Of a DNA stretch of 64,000 bases, positions 48,001 to 60,474 are shown piece after piece. Under the pieces are notes generated by a model. It had not been told where the DNA came from. It made no database searches and saw nothing but the letters and a program-made list of their open reading frames with translations. Each line of letters begins with the position of its first letter. Position 1 is the first letter of the stretch. The DNA is from Gymnorhina tibicen (Eukaryota > Chordata > Aves > Passeriformes > Artamidae). The position numbers were made by a program, and so were the translations under genes. The DNA lies in NCBI GenBank assembly GCA_013399875.1, contig VXAZ01004046.1:320322-384321 (forward strand). Direction: 5' to 3'.

Positions 48001-48728
48001 ATCTTATCCAGGTAAAACTTCCGAAGTCGAGACACGATTTAGTAAAAATACAAGACTGAAGTAAAAATACAATAGCACTTCATTGCAAACACAAATTATG
48101 TGACTGTAGAGAGTTTGCTTCTTGACTAGAACAAGCTCAAGCATCTGGCCTTTGCTTTTTGACATAATGTCCACATGTATTCCTAAGCTAATGATGAAAT
48201 AGTTTGTCGACATATTCTGAAAAGAAGGTCTCTGGTTGTGTGAAAACTTGTAATGAGTTAACTAGGAAAGATCAGATTCATCACAGTAGAACTGCCCAAC
48301 TCCATCTCCTTAAATAGTTATTTCCATTACGTCCCTGGGAGGGCTGATACTGGCACACATTCATCCATCTCCAGTTTGTAGTGCAGCCCTCTGATCTGGG
48401 TGCTGGTTTTGTCTATACTAAACATGCAGCATAGAGATCAAGCCCTCTACATTTTCCCATCTTGAAAGTGAGCTGCTCTTTAGCCACTTAAAGTGGGGTG
48501 CGGGTCATTCAAAGATCCAGTGTTAGGACTTTTTTTGCAAATTTTAATACTCTAATTTATCTTTTTTTCTAGGTGAAAAAAAAGCTTGTGGAGTTCAATG
48601 GTCGCATAGAATTAGTGATGAAGAAGCTAGAGAAACTGGAACAAAATAATTATGTAACAGAATGGCAAAACTCTTCATCAGATCCAGGTGACCTACTGGC
48701 AGGATATGCAAGAGCTAATGCCAACTAA
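45071..48728 (+). CDS. OIP5: OIP5, Mis18-beta centromere licensing factor
   Basis: OIP5 partners Mis18-alpha and M18BP1 and marks centromeres for CENP-A loading in late mitosis/G1. Coding exons: 45071-45386, 45516-45582, 46538-46660, 47186-47267, 48573-48728 (TAA at 48726-48728). The phases join to 247 residues (human about 229). The Mis18/Yippee-like domain carries two zinc-binding pairs, C78-C81 (CRGC) and C135-C138 (CRSC), plus conserved LLVGLEGALLG and YLRGLFCFFKDRIIC. The C-terminus from about residue 197 is a basic/acidic helix (KKKLVEFNGRIELVMKKLEKL), the expected coiled coil. The N-terminus, residues 34-63, is a Pro/Ser low-complexity stretch encoded by CCG-type repeats. The start context is strong (G at -3, G at +4). 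It is divergent from NUSAP1 and convergent with Cyrano. Confidence 0.95.
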
Positions 48729-50505
48729 TACCCATTTTCAAGAACTGCTGGAGTTGTTTCTGCATCTCTGCTGAGTTTGGTCATTACGATGAAATAATGC
48801 ACCAGAATGGGTTTGAGTGTTGATCTGTCACTTTATCTGTGTGTGGAAAGAACTGATGATGAAATGTATCCCTTCAGGGGAACACCTGAAAATCTGACAT
48901 ACTGAAGTTATGCTTGAAGACTGAATAGCTCACCCATGCAGCACGTCACTGTGTGAGGCTGTGTAACTGTGACTTTGGTTTTTCTAATGACTTCAGGGGG
49001 AAAACCAGCCTTTGAAATACTGAAGTCCGATTCCTGGAGCTATGCAAAACAAACTTCACAAGGTGATGATATTCAAGAGCCGCCACTACAAATTGAACGT
49101 TCTTAGAGACCTAAAGTTCTTGTCCTACCTTTTAATACAGATACAGTGTTAATGGCAGCCTTGGTTTTAATGGCAGCTAGTTTATGGTTAAGTGGCTCAT
49201 TAGCTACATCTCATATGTGAGCCACTGCTAAATGGACTCCTGAACAGTTTTTGGATTTGCCTGTGTGTGTATTGCCTGCAAAAGCAGCAGACGAGCATGT
49301 CACAGATGGTGCAGTGTTCTTAGGGCACGAGTCTGGATGGCACTGTGCAGGCAGGAACATAAGGTTTTGGATTTCAGTTAAAGGGCAACCCATGTGCCTG
49401 CCAAGTCTGCTGAAGTGCAGCCCCATGGACATGAGTCAAATTATGCAAGCTAAGGCTGTGAGCAACTGCCTTGAACAGATTTGAGCATTTCTTTCTGGGA
49501 CTTGAACTGTGAAACCAAGGAACAGTCTTCTGCGCTATCGTGCAAGCACTGCTTTCTTGAAGTTACGATTTGCCTGTTGTCTTCAATTGGCCAGTTAAGA
49601 TGTTTCATAAAAAATGCCCAGTGGGTACTCATGGTTCATTGGCATTTCTCACTGTTGCACATTGGTTCTGCTTATTTCCAGACATTTAGAAAATAATTTT
49701 ACAGAAAAGAAAGCACTACTTACCCTTTGTTACTGGACAGAATAACCCTAATTCTTGTTTGTTGGAAGATTAAGGGCCCTTTTCCTCTCCCCTTTGCTGC
49801 CTAAAGGGCTAATGTTTTCCCCAAGACAGATAATGAACTTTATGGAAAGTTTAGTAGTTGTCTGTAGTAGTCTAGAGAGGATTTTATTTACTTGATCAGC
49901 TTAATTATAGTGCAAATTGCCTTCTATTTCCATATATATGGCCAGCAGGTTGCATACCTCATTGCTGCTGCTGCCAGTTCTCCCTGTGTTTTGTCTTACT
50001 TGTAAAATAACTCATAATGGGCTTGGAGCTGAGGGGACAAAACTCACTGTAGGGCACCTTAGAGGTTTTAGGTAGGCAGCTGGTACTTAGGTTACTACTA
50101 TTGTTCACTGTGCTGCTTTTTGTTTGGGAGTTCTGTATGGTCTCAGTTCATTGTGGTAAGCACGACCATAGAATATCAACAGTCATTGTGCACGGAGAGG
50201 AGGGACCCTCACAAATTCTACTGCCACCTCTGTAGTACTTCCTAAGTGACAGTGCTCGTGTTGTTGCATGAGTCTAAGAGTATGTGACTGATAATGGGCC
50301 TACTTGCTTTTGCCCTTTCATTCCAGTTTCTGCATTGAGACTGTTTCTTGCTATAGACTTTACGGCTATACTATGAATAATAGTGCTAAATTGTTTTGCT
50401 TCATTAGTGTTGATCCCTAAAAGAAAAAGAAAGCTGTTAGTTACATTTTTGTATTAAAGTTGTGAGGAAGGAACTTCTTAAATAAAAGTTGAAATTCAGA
50501 AATTT
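48729..50505 (+). other. OIP5: OIP5 3' untranslated region
   Basis: This is roughly 1.8 kb of AT-rich sequence without reading frames of note between the OIP5 stop and the first good AATAAA. The extent is inferred from the signal at 50481; earlier cleavage is possible. Confidence 0.55.
50481..50486 (+). terminator. OIP5 polyadenylation signal
   Basis: AATAAA lies 1.75 kb after the OIP5 stop and is followed by a TTTGTATTGTG-type downstream element. Confidence 0.6.
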
Positions 50506-53500
50506 GTATTGTGCAAATCATTGCCAATATCATGTGAGTCCTAGGCCTACTTCTTTTCCTTTGATTAATTTTGCGGAAAGAAAAACATCACTTTATCTTG
50601 CTTGGGTCCTGGTTTGTTATGAAGCATTAAAGTAATGCTTCCTGAAATTGTATTACTTAGCATGAATTTAAACAAGTAATGAGTACGTGCTGAAGAATAG
50701 CTGGCAAACTTTTAAACTACATTTCTGTAATCTTTGAAACTGGGAGGACCTCCGCCAACCACAGAAGAAATTTTTCAGAAATGCAGTCACCAAAACAATA
50801 AACAATACATACATAAAACAGTTTTCTGAGGGGCCTGTTACTTTTAGACAATCAATACAAGCAACAGAGGGTTTCTGCTACCCTCTAAAACAACCCTTGA
50901 AGCTCTTAACTGTTAAGTTACGCATCTTAGAATGAGTATAATAACAATTTTTGTTTAATTGCTGTCTAAGTCAGAAGCTCTTGTGCCTGAAGTCTGCTGG
51001 GACAGCTGGCTCCAAAGCAGATATCCAGCGTATATGAATTCAGCTCAAGTTGTTAAGTTTTGACAAAGCTACAGCAAGTACACCTCAGAGGTGGAGTGTA
51101 TAGTAAGTTGGTTAATTTGTCTTCTGAACAGATGACACATCCAGTTTTAGTGCATTCTCAGCCTGTGCTGCTTTATTGCTAAAAAAATTTGTATACAGGT
51201 GCAGAGTTTCCAGGTTCATTTTTAAACAGTTCCTCTTTACAGTGTCAGAAGAATAAAATCTTATCTTGAAATCCTCAAAGATGCATAGATATAAAAGCAA
51301 GCTGCCTTTTGGAAAAACATCAGAATTTGCAGGGAGACATTCTTTCACTGTTACCATGTAAAACGTGTGCAATGGGAGTACATAGTTTGTAGTCACACCA
51401 ATAATTTCCTCCACTAATCCATGCAAGAATGCTATCAGAAGTTCAGTGTTAGTATTCTTTAACCTATTATTAAGCACTAAGGTAATTTTTAGGAATTTAT
51501 ACCTAATACTTCTCCTTTGCTGTTACATTTTTCAAAAGGAAGATAACTTCATTGACATCCTGAAGTAGCTTATTCCCCAGGTTATACTGAAGGGAAATAC
51601 AAAGGATACAATGGCTTACTCATTACAAAAAAAAATATTTAACAGACTTTAAAACCATGCATAGAGTTCTAAAGAATTAAGAATGACCATGGTTAACAGC
51701 TGGGCTAAATTAGTCTTACAAATTTTCTTGTTGCTTGAAGAAGTTGGCTCAAAGACTTTCATTCAGTCTAACTTGTGATACCACAGAGTAGTTCTCCTCT
51801 CTTATAATACTATCTTCATTTGGCAATTCTTACATATCTAAAAAGAGCATTCATGGGAAAAAACACAACTCCCCTTGGTTCTAAACCCAAGACATGGTGC
51901 TTTATGAATGGTTGGCTATGAAGTATGAACAGGAGTTAACTTGACACACCTTCTCTTCCTCCAAGACACTTCTTTCTCCTTAAGAGAGGACTGAGCCTCT
52001 GTACATGGAGAAGTGTTCTGCACAAGTTAAGCCCACTTACAAAATTAAGCTAAGCTACAAGTATGGAATTCTGCAATAACAAGCTAGTATTCTACGTGTT
52101 TAATTACAAATTTAAACTTGGAAAAATATTAGTGATGTAGGCTATGCCACACATTCTCTTATTTTGAAACTACCAGCAGAAATCGACTGCATTATCCACT
52201 AAGAGACTTGAATTACAGAGAACACACTAATTTACAGAAAGATGGCACCCAAATTCCCTTTTATTTAGTAAGTGAAATAAAGCAAAAAGACAACTGCAAC
52301 CTCTGTTGCAGAAGATAAAGACCTTCAGTGATCAAATCTCATTTTCTGTTTTTAAAAATCTCTTCAAAGAACTTAAAAAATATACAAGATTACCAGTATT
52401 TTCAGGTTCATTCCTGCGGATGCCATTATTGCTGGCTGGTACCAGTATGCTTCAGTACAGCTGCCTATGTGGCTAGTTACCTGAAAATACTGTCTATTAA
52501 AAAGCTATTCAACACCTGAAAAATATGTACTGTGCTTATTAATTTCAGTCTTCTCCAAATAATTTCTCTCACCACACTCAAGCTTATTACCTACTGTCTG
52601 GCAAATACTACATTCAAATTGAGTCTGTGGTTTCTATTACTTGTTTGTTGGCTTGGGTTTTGGGGTGATTTTTTTGTGTAGTTCTGTGGGTTTGGTTTTT
52701 TCCTTTCCCACCAGTCGCTCCCCGTGCACCGTGTAAGAAACTCTGCACCCTTTTCCTTGCTACAGCTGCAGCAGGTGAGAAACCTCATCTCGCCTCTAAA
52801 CATGCTTAGTTCATGCCCTGCTTTTTACATGCTCAGGACACTGATATGAACCAGACAAGAGGTTATAAAGGCGAGTTCTGCTGATCCTGGTTCCTGACTT
52901 ACAGTTTTGGTGCCATGCTTCTGTCCCTATCTATACATTCTGCCCCCTTCTCTACAGAGGCAGCACATTCTCTAAAAAAACCCGAAATTTGAGAATCAAA
53001 GCAGGAAGTTCAAGCTATTGGTATATTAATTCCTATTGCTTCATTATGTATAAATGCATATCTCAATTTACTGGTAATAACTACATTACACTAGACATTT
53101 TGAATCATGCATAATTAGAATACTAGCGCTAAGATTTGGTTTGTGGGCCTGTGCCGCATTCCTTCAGTTTCTCCATGCAGTTCTTCACGCCTAAGGCATT
53201 ACAAACTACCTGCCTTTTATTTGACCTGCAAACACGCTCATTTGGAGGGGAAGTGGAGAGAAGCAGACAGGATTTACATAGGACACACTGAACAGAAAGT
53301 TACCTTCTATCTTTAACTTTAGAAGGGGTGAAGTCTTAGGAATCTGTCTATATTATAACCTGGTACATAGGCTCAGAGACAGAAACACGCTCTGCTGACA
53401 TCATGAACACTGACACTTTCTCTAAAACGCAGGAGGAAGTGTAGAGACTGAAAGGGAACAGACATCAGAATCCATGGTTAGTGTTCTGCACTGCTGAACA

Positions 53501-56500
53501 AGACACCCTGGTTCAACTGTTGGCTTCTGTGTGCCAGTCAAAGTGCTACAGGGGGTTAAATACTGGATTGTTCCGTGAAAGAAATCCAGTGGAATATAAC
53601 TTGAACTGCCATTCTGCAGCTCTGTACCTGACCCGCAAGCAGGATTATTAGTTTTGGAGGAAGACCAGCCAGTTTCCTAAGGATGCAAGAAGCAGTAATT
53701 TCTATGATTTGTTATACATCTAAAATTGTTCTATCTTCATTACTTTTTCCTTTTCTGCCCAAAAAAACCAGACTGCCAGCTCTTGACAATGTAATCCTCG
53801 TGTAAAGTGTCAGTGTCCTCAAGCTCAGTACAATTTCTTCTAACTATCAAGAAGTCTTTGGAAGATTTTCTTTTTCTCCTAAATTTGACAATTACCCTCA
53901 GTTTCAGAAGGTACAATTCCCAACACAAGTACTGGCTAGACCTTCTGCAGTAGCACTACTGGATAGACAAAGAGCATATGATCTGGGTTTAGTACTGCTA
54001 AAGGAGGCATGTCCATACTGGTCATTACACCTTTGACATCCCACACCCAAGTGTGGTAGCACCTAACACTTCCACTTAGGTTTAGAAGCTGTTAAATCAA
54101 GGAGGTTGAAGCAAAAGTCATGCCATAGTACAAGAGCTGAAAGGCAAAGGGATTCCTTTTGTTGCTGTGAATAGTATTTTCTAGTCTAGTAGCCCATAGA
54201 ATTCAGATCATTATAAAAAGCCCGAACAGGGAAGTATATGCAGATAGCTTGCCTGGCTATATCAGTCTTTTATTTCCTCCCCTCTTTTCTGAGTGGATAT
54301 AGCCTTGAAGAATTCTGTTCAGCCACGAAGTTCATATTTCTGAAGCATGAACATGCCTTTGTTTTCATTATAATTTAATTATTATGTAAATGTACTTGCT
54401 GACCACACACCAGGGTAGATTCATAATTTCTCCAATGTAATCAGAGAGCAATCAAATTAAAGTCCCCTATGGCCAGCTTCCAATTTTATCAGAAATTCAA
54501 TAGTTGGAATTTAGGCTGATTACAGCCTTTCAGATCAATTAGCTTTTCATATGCATATCACATATTAGCCAACACTTAATTTAGACATCCTCACGCTTAT
54601 CCTGTTACTTTATACTGCAAAAATGCTCACAGTCCTCACAGTTCCATTATCAATTCATGAAGAGCCAAAGTGCTTCACCCCCATTCTTTAAAAACACAAG
54701 CAGCTTTCATTAAGCTGTAAGTCACAGTCTGAATTACTTCAGCTTTCCAGAAGAAATCCAGCCAGACTGATCTAAACCTATGATCAAATAATTCTGCTCA
54801 GAATACATTACTATCTGTTGGGCCATACTGTCTATAGACTAGGTATCTACACCGAAAAGTGCCAACTAGGAACAGTTTAGAGCTCCTGTGGCTCTTTTAT
54901 GCAACTCTTTGATAGCAAATAATTTGTTAGGTGCAGATCTACAGAGGCTTCACAGTACTTTCCTCTGCAAAACTTCAGGCACCAACTGAAATCAATTATG
55001 GTCTGAAACAGCGTTTAGCAAAGTTGAAATTATTTTCTGCTGTAACATCTTTAGAATTCTACAGTTGTGCTTGGCATCTACAAATGTTTTGAGTGTCAAG
55101 TGCTCTCCAATTTTTTAATTTACTTTTATTTATTTAAACACTATCTCAGATCGGTCTTTCCAAACAAAGAAAATAGAAAGTACTTCCCACAACAAAAGCT
55201 TCTAACTTTAGAATCAGGTTCTCTTCACAGTACACTATTTGGAAAGGTTTAGTTTCTCAGAGAAACAGAGCAAGTGCTAGGCTACAGAAAAAGAAAAATA
55301 TTACAGGGAAACTTCAGCTATCCTTTCAAAAAGAACTGTCTGTCCTTCCCCCAGCACTCACTGACAGCGCTTCAGACATGTGGCAAAGCTAATTTTTCTT
55401 TTTTTAATATATGTATCAAGTTCATTAACTTAGTATTCAAGTGCCAAATTCCCTCCAATGAGAGGAACATAAGAAGAATTCACCCTTCTTCTCAGGAAGA
55501 CTCTTCACACAACTCCCTGCAGCACAGAGCGCCACAAACTTATTTGGTTATTACCCACTTACCCTACTGTACAGTCTTGCTAATGCAAGTTATTTACTAT
55601 CACATGCAAAACAGTTATTGCTACTAAAGTTCTATTTTCTTATTAAATCATCTTATGGCTTTGTTTGCATCAGGGATTCTTCCCCCTACATACTGTGCTA
55701 TTTTGCATTCCAGTTTCAGAGGTATTTTTCAATTGATTCTCCCAAGCACTAAACTACTTTATTCAATGGTATAGCTATGTCCATTTAGAATCGAACCTGA
55801 CTCTTAGCACAGGTCCCCCAGAGCTCTGCTGTAAATGGCCCACCTGTTCAATTTTCTCAGAAATTTATTAGATGCAGAGGGTTGTTTGGTTGGTTTTGTT
55901 GGGGTTTTTTTTTTCCCTGTTACATACATTAACTCTGCCTGGATTACTGTCATTGCACGGAATTACATGCTTCTTGATTAATTACTTCAAAGATATATCG
56001 TACCAAAATTACAAAACCAAGCTACCCATTCCCTCCCTCCCCCTAATGGCCATTTACAGGCAGGTCTCAGGAAAAAAAGATGCAGTATCCTCTCTAAGGT
56101 GAAAGAGAGAAATGGGTGAAGAGCAGCACTGGCACCAAATAAAAGACTTATTCCTAGGAAATCAGAGGATGCCATCCACAGAGCAATGCACATCTCAAGA
56201 ATCATACCAGTCTCCTATTTGACCAGTCCAAGCTGCCCATTGAGTGCTAAATCATTTTCACTTCCCCGGTCTAAACTTTCCTTCTGAAAAAAGCAGAGGG
56301 AGAGACGGAAATCATTAAAATTGAGCTTAGAGCTGGAAAGCAAAACTGGAAGTTACCTAAAATACAAGATATTGAATTCTCAATAATACAGGGGTGGGGA
56401 ATCTCTGATCCAGTGGCTAGAGACAGCCTGCTGCACAGATACATTCTGCAACATCGTTTTTCAACAGCCTTTGACCTTATCATATTCTCTCTTGTTAAGA

Positions 56501-57230
56501 TGTATGTAAATGCAGGATCCACCAAAGTTATTTTAAGATTCAATAGGACTTCAGCCAAAAAAGGTTCCCCATTCCTGCAATAATGGATAAAAGTCTTCTA
56601 TACATAATTAGCACATCACATTTTACAACTATTAACTTACCACACAATGAGGGTAATGTTTTACTAGCTATAATAATCATAGTCAGATCTGAAAAAAGAA
56701 AAGATTACTTAACAGACTTTGTAAATGATCTAAAGTAACAGAGATGTGTACAGAATGCACACGAACTCCTTAGCATATTCATACTTTTCTGAGTATATCA
56801 CAGGATGGGTAATAAATGGTTCAATAAAATTGAAAATTAAAAAAACACCAACAAAGATTAAAAAGAAAAGAATCCCACTGATAGAGATGAGAATTATGGA
56901 TGCTTGCATACTCTAGCTTACTATTGCAGTTGGACAGACAGACAAATATCAAAAAGTCAACTATGATTCTATGAAGCTCATTAAGTGAATGAGTTCCATT
57001 TCTAAGGATAGCATTGCCATTGTCAAAGGGAGGATACTGCATGTTTAGACCATGTTTGTGACACTTCTATTGTATCCTTTCTAGTGTTAATTACATTATC
57101 ATCACTGTTTACTAATAAATTTGTCACTCTGAAATTGTAAAAATACTACTAGGCTCATGCACTGATCCTAACATGGCACTACAATTTGCTACAAAGCACT
57201 AATGCTTATGGAACTATACACATCTCAAAA

Positions 57231-57255
57231 TGGAAGACATTGGTGATTTTGTTGT
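57231..57255 (-). promoter_or_regulatory. Cyrano extended miR-7 target site
   Basis: Read on the minus strand, 13 bases (ACAACAAAATCAC, 57255-57243) pair with miR-7 positions 11-23, four bases (CAAT) bulge against two miRNA bases, and eight bases (GTCTTCCA, 57238-57231) pair with miR-7 positions 1-8. This layout, full seed plus extensive 3' pairing around a central loop, is the known target-directed microRNA degradation architecture of Cyrano. Confidence 0.95.
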
Positions 57256-57294
57256 TTTCAAACAACTTGTAACATTTTGTCCACAAGTATTAAA

Positions 57295-57319
57295 ATATAT
57301 ATATGTATATATATATATG
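57295..57319. repeat. (TA)n microsatellite with one G interruption
   Basis: Alternating AT over about 25 bases, some 40 bases from the Cyrano miR-7 site and within the proposed exon. Confidence 0.9.
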
Positions 57320-60280
57320 ATCTATTGCACATGCCCCTTTTTTTTTGTAATCTTTCACATGGGAAGATTTTCAACCAACATAAAGAAAAAGCGGAGCAAG
57401 AAAAATTAAGTCAGATGAAGCAGCATTTCCTAACACAGCAGTTCTTCAAAGGTGCTGGCCAGGAAGGTACAGCAATGGGGGTCTTCTGGGCATGCACTAT
57501 TGGAGTATTACTTCCGGGAAAACCACAGATCCTTAACCTAATAAAATCCTGATGTTCTAAAATTAAACTTGAAAACTAATGCTGCTACGCTGTCATAAAT
57601 AGGAGGCAAGAAACAAATCAGTAATTCTACTTTTTTTGTTACAATGCAGGGTTACAGAATATTGAGGATTATTCCTACAGATGAAGAATTAAAGAGCTTA
57701 GATTATCAGGTCTCTTGTCAGACAAATTCATAATTTTTGTACATGTCCACAGAAAACAAAAACACCTTCCCGTCCCTCAAGTATTTTGTCATCAAGCTAT
57801 GCAAGAAACAACTGCTATCTCTAACATTAGAAGGGTAAGTATGGGCAGAAGGAAGAAAATAAAATTCCCAGATCTAAAATCAGACATTTCTTATACCACA
57901 TACTTCCCAACCACGTGTAATCCTATGATGTTGACAGTATTTTCCATCACTTAGAGATGGATCCTGCTTCTACAGACATCTCCATTAAATCCTATTGGCT
58001 TCAACGTAAGGAGGCCCTAAAATGAAGTGTGCTTTCTAGTTGCCTCCAATGCCAGAAAGTTCAGACCATATTCAGCAAAGAAATCCTAAGTTCTTAAAAG
58101 AAGTCAGGCCAAGCTGGCAGTGCCTCATCAAGATCAATGTTAACTCTTATCACACAGCTCACCACAATGTTACACACAATTTTAGAGCACCTCTCTGCTC
58201 ATTACAGTTGGCATTACTTTTATACACAGAGTCCGGTTCACCACTCTTAAGATTACATGTCTGCTCTTTGCTTCATGGAAACAAAAAAGGGGTAAAGCTG
58301 TCATTAAATCTTATTGTTACGAAACAAGGCTAAACACAGACATTACTTTGAGGATTAGGATCAACATCAACACTTGTCCTCACTCTGCTATGGAACTTGG
58401 TCCCATAAAATGTCACCACATTTTAGATATTAGAATGCTGCCGTGGCAATCTATCACTAAGATTTAAGAAGGATTTCAGTTGTCTGCTTTTTCAGCCATT
58501 TTCAGGCTGTCTGGCTCTCTCCAGCAGTTTCCTAAAAGGAAAAACAGAACAAAACAAGAAATCTAGAACACCTCCCCAGCTATTTTAGTATCTCCCATAT
58601 TTTAAGCTAGCAAGTCACATTTTCTGAATCACAAGCTTGGAATAAGGTGCAGTAAGAAGAGTTTCAGATTTGAGGTGGAATATAATACATATCCCAGTTC
58701 GGGTAGTTTTTTGCCAAAAATCTTACGTGTTATTGATAATCCCATAGCAGGGAGCACATAAACAATATATACTCCCATCTCAGAATGACAGAAAACATCC
58801 TATATAATCACGAATTATGTAGACAAAGAACCTTGTGTAAACATAAGAACAACCAGATTGTGCCTTAGTTTGGGAAGGAATAAGAAGAGCCAGAAAAAGG
58901 ACTGCACTAAGTATTTCTGCTCTCAACTCACCCCTCTTATGTAGCTAACATTCCATTCTCTTGGGCCTATTTCTGCCTAGATGATGGAAACATACAGGTC
59001 CTCTCAGTTCTCAGTCATGAAAGGATCAAAAGGCTGACTCCATCAGCAGTAGGAAAAGCTGAAATTGTGTTGAGGAAGCCAGGTGGATAAACTGCAGCTT
59101 TACAGCTCTGGTCTCTTCCATCCCATCAGACGTTAATTTCTATAATAAAGAAGTTCTGCCCATCTCTTCTACTATAGAATGGTCTTGTTCCTTTTGATGC
59201 TAAGGATTCATAAAAAGCCAAAGGAAGGGAATGATTTAATGCAAACCTAGTCATTATCTTGTTACCCCGAGGCCTTCAAAGCTTCCTTTTCCTTTGCTAA
59301 AAATGAAATGGTGCAGAGTAATTTCTTCTTCAGGTGAAAGCTCCTCATATCCTGCACTTACATAGGTTTACACATGCAAATATACATTTTGATCACAGAC
59401 TGGGATACACAGTATAGACAAGGTGATTATGCATTTGTTCTTGTGCATTAGCTGCTTTATGTGAGTTCACACCTATCTACAAAGTCAAGCCTGGGACCTG
59501 GACTAGAAAATACCTGTATGAGATGCCCCTAGTTGTTTGTTAAGTTTCTTCCTCATGTCAGAGCAGAAAATGTTCTGGTTTTCCTCCTGCAACTTTTCAT
59601 ATGTATCAGGTCAGTCTGACACAGCAATGCATGCAGACACTTTATCTGCTAGGAATTCCAATTTAACACAGCGAAGTACTTAACCTTCCTAAAACTAAGA
59701 AGGGAATATCAGTGAAAAACCCCAGCTTCCACTTGCATCTGATTACAAAGTATTTTTCATTTTAAAAGAGAATGCAGAACGCTGAATGAAGAGCTGGCAC
59801 AGAAGACATTTTTTTAGAAAACAATTGCTGATTTCTGTTACTCTGCTTTTGAGTTTTGATAAAACAGTGGGCTCTTTCTGTGGGGGAAGTCATCTGGTGA
59901 ATCAAATGTTTGGTGAGACGATTCAAACAGGAAGTGGACAGGTCTTTGTTCATTCAGCTCCATGGAAGTGAAGGATGGATTTTGCTTGCTAGTAGAGAAA
60001 CATCCACATTTTACAGCCTTTGAGCAAGTAAGAGGACCACCTTCTTGAATGTCAGGAGAGGATCTGGAATCCCAAATTAAAAAAACAGGAAGGGTAATTT
60101 AGGAATCAGAATTAAATACATTGAACATTAAAATGCCCACCAGTTCACTACTTTAAAAGCCTGACTCTAATGGACAAAATTATCTGGTTTCACAAATTGC
60201 AATAATCCCTTGGTCTGTAAGATTTTATGTCCATAAGCTGGCTAAGGAAATACTTCAGAAATGCTGAACTATACACTTAC

Positions 60281-60474
60281 TCAGAAGCGACGCATCTAAA
60301 AATACATGGCTGTTAATTAGCTGTGGGGTTTCAGCTGTGTCTCCGACACAGAGCATGACGACGACGAGGTAGCGGCAGAGTGCACACGGCAGAGAGAGCA
60401 TACTCTGCTCTAGCAGGTCATACTTCAAAGAGATGCCATAAACTATCACCTAACTAATTACAAAACTATCAGTG
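60281..60474 (-). ncRNA. OIP5-AS1: Candidate upstream exon of OIP5-AS1 (Cyrano)
   Basis: A minus-strand acceptor with a good pyrimidine tract (GCTCTTTCCTCTATAG) starts the segment at 60474, and a strong donor (CTTCTGA/GTAAGTG) ends it at 60281, giving 194 bp. Its 3' half holds about eight CpGs in 110 bases, unlike the surrounding CpG-poor DNA. It lies 1.75 kb upstream of the proposed terminal exon in the right orientation. It encodes no known protein. Splicing is inferred. Confidence 0.45.

Larger units (their letters stand above)
51150..58531 (-). ncRNA. OIP5-AS1: OIP5-AS1 (Cyrano) lncRNA, putative long terminal exon
   Basis: Cyrano is a conserved vertebrate lncRNA that drives degradation of miR-7. 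Here it is recognised by the miR-7 site at 57231-57255 and by its place: converging on OIP5, transcribed from the minus strand. The 5' limit is inferred from a strong minus-strand acceptor (TTCTGTTTTTCCTTTTAG) with the exon beginning at 58531. The 3' limit is inferred from AATAAA on the minus strand at 51172-51177. That gives a 7.4-kb exon, close to the roughly 8-kb last exon recalled for mammals. Other minus-strand AATAAA copies at 52260-52265 and 49883-49888 could give a shorter or longer end. Frames inside (up to 121 codons) are treated as chance. Confidence 0.8.

Noticed and set aside
51112..51477. 121-codon minus-strand frame near the proposed Cyrano 3' end
   Set aside because: No motif or homology is recognisable, and the frame lies in a transcript known to be non-coding.
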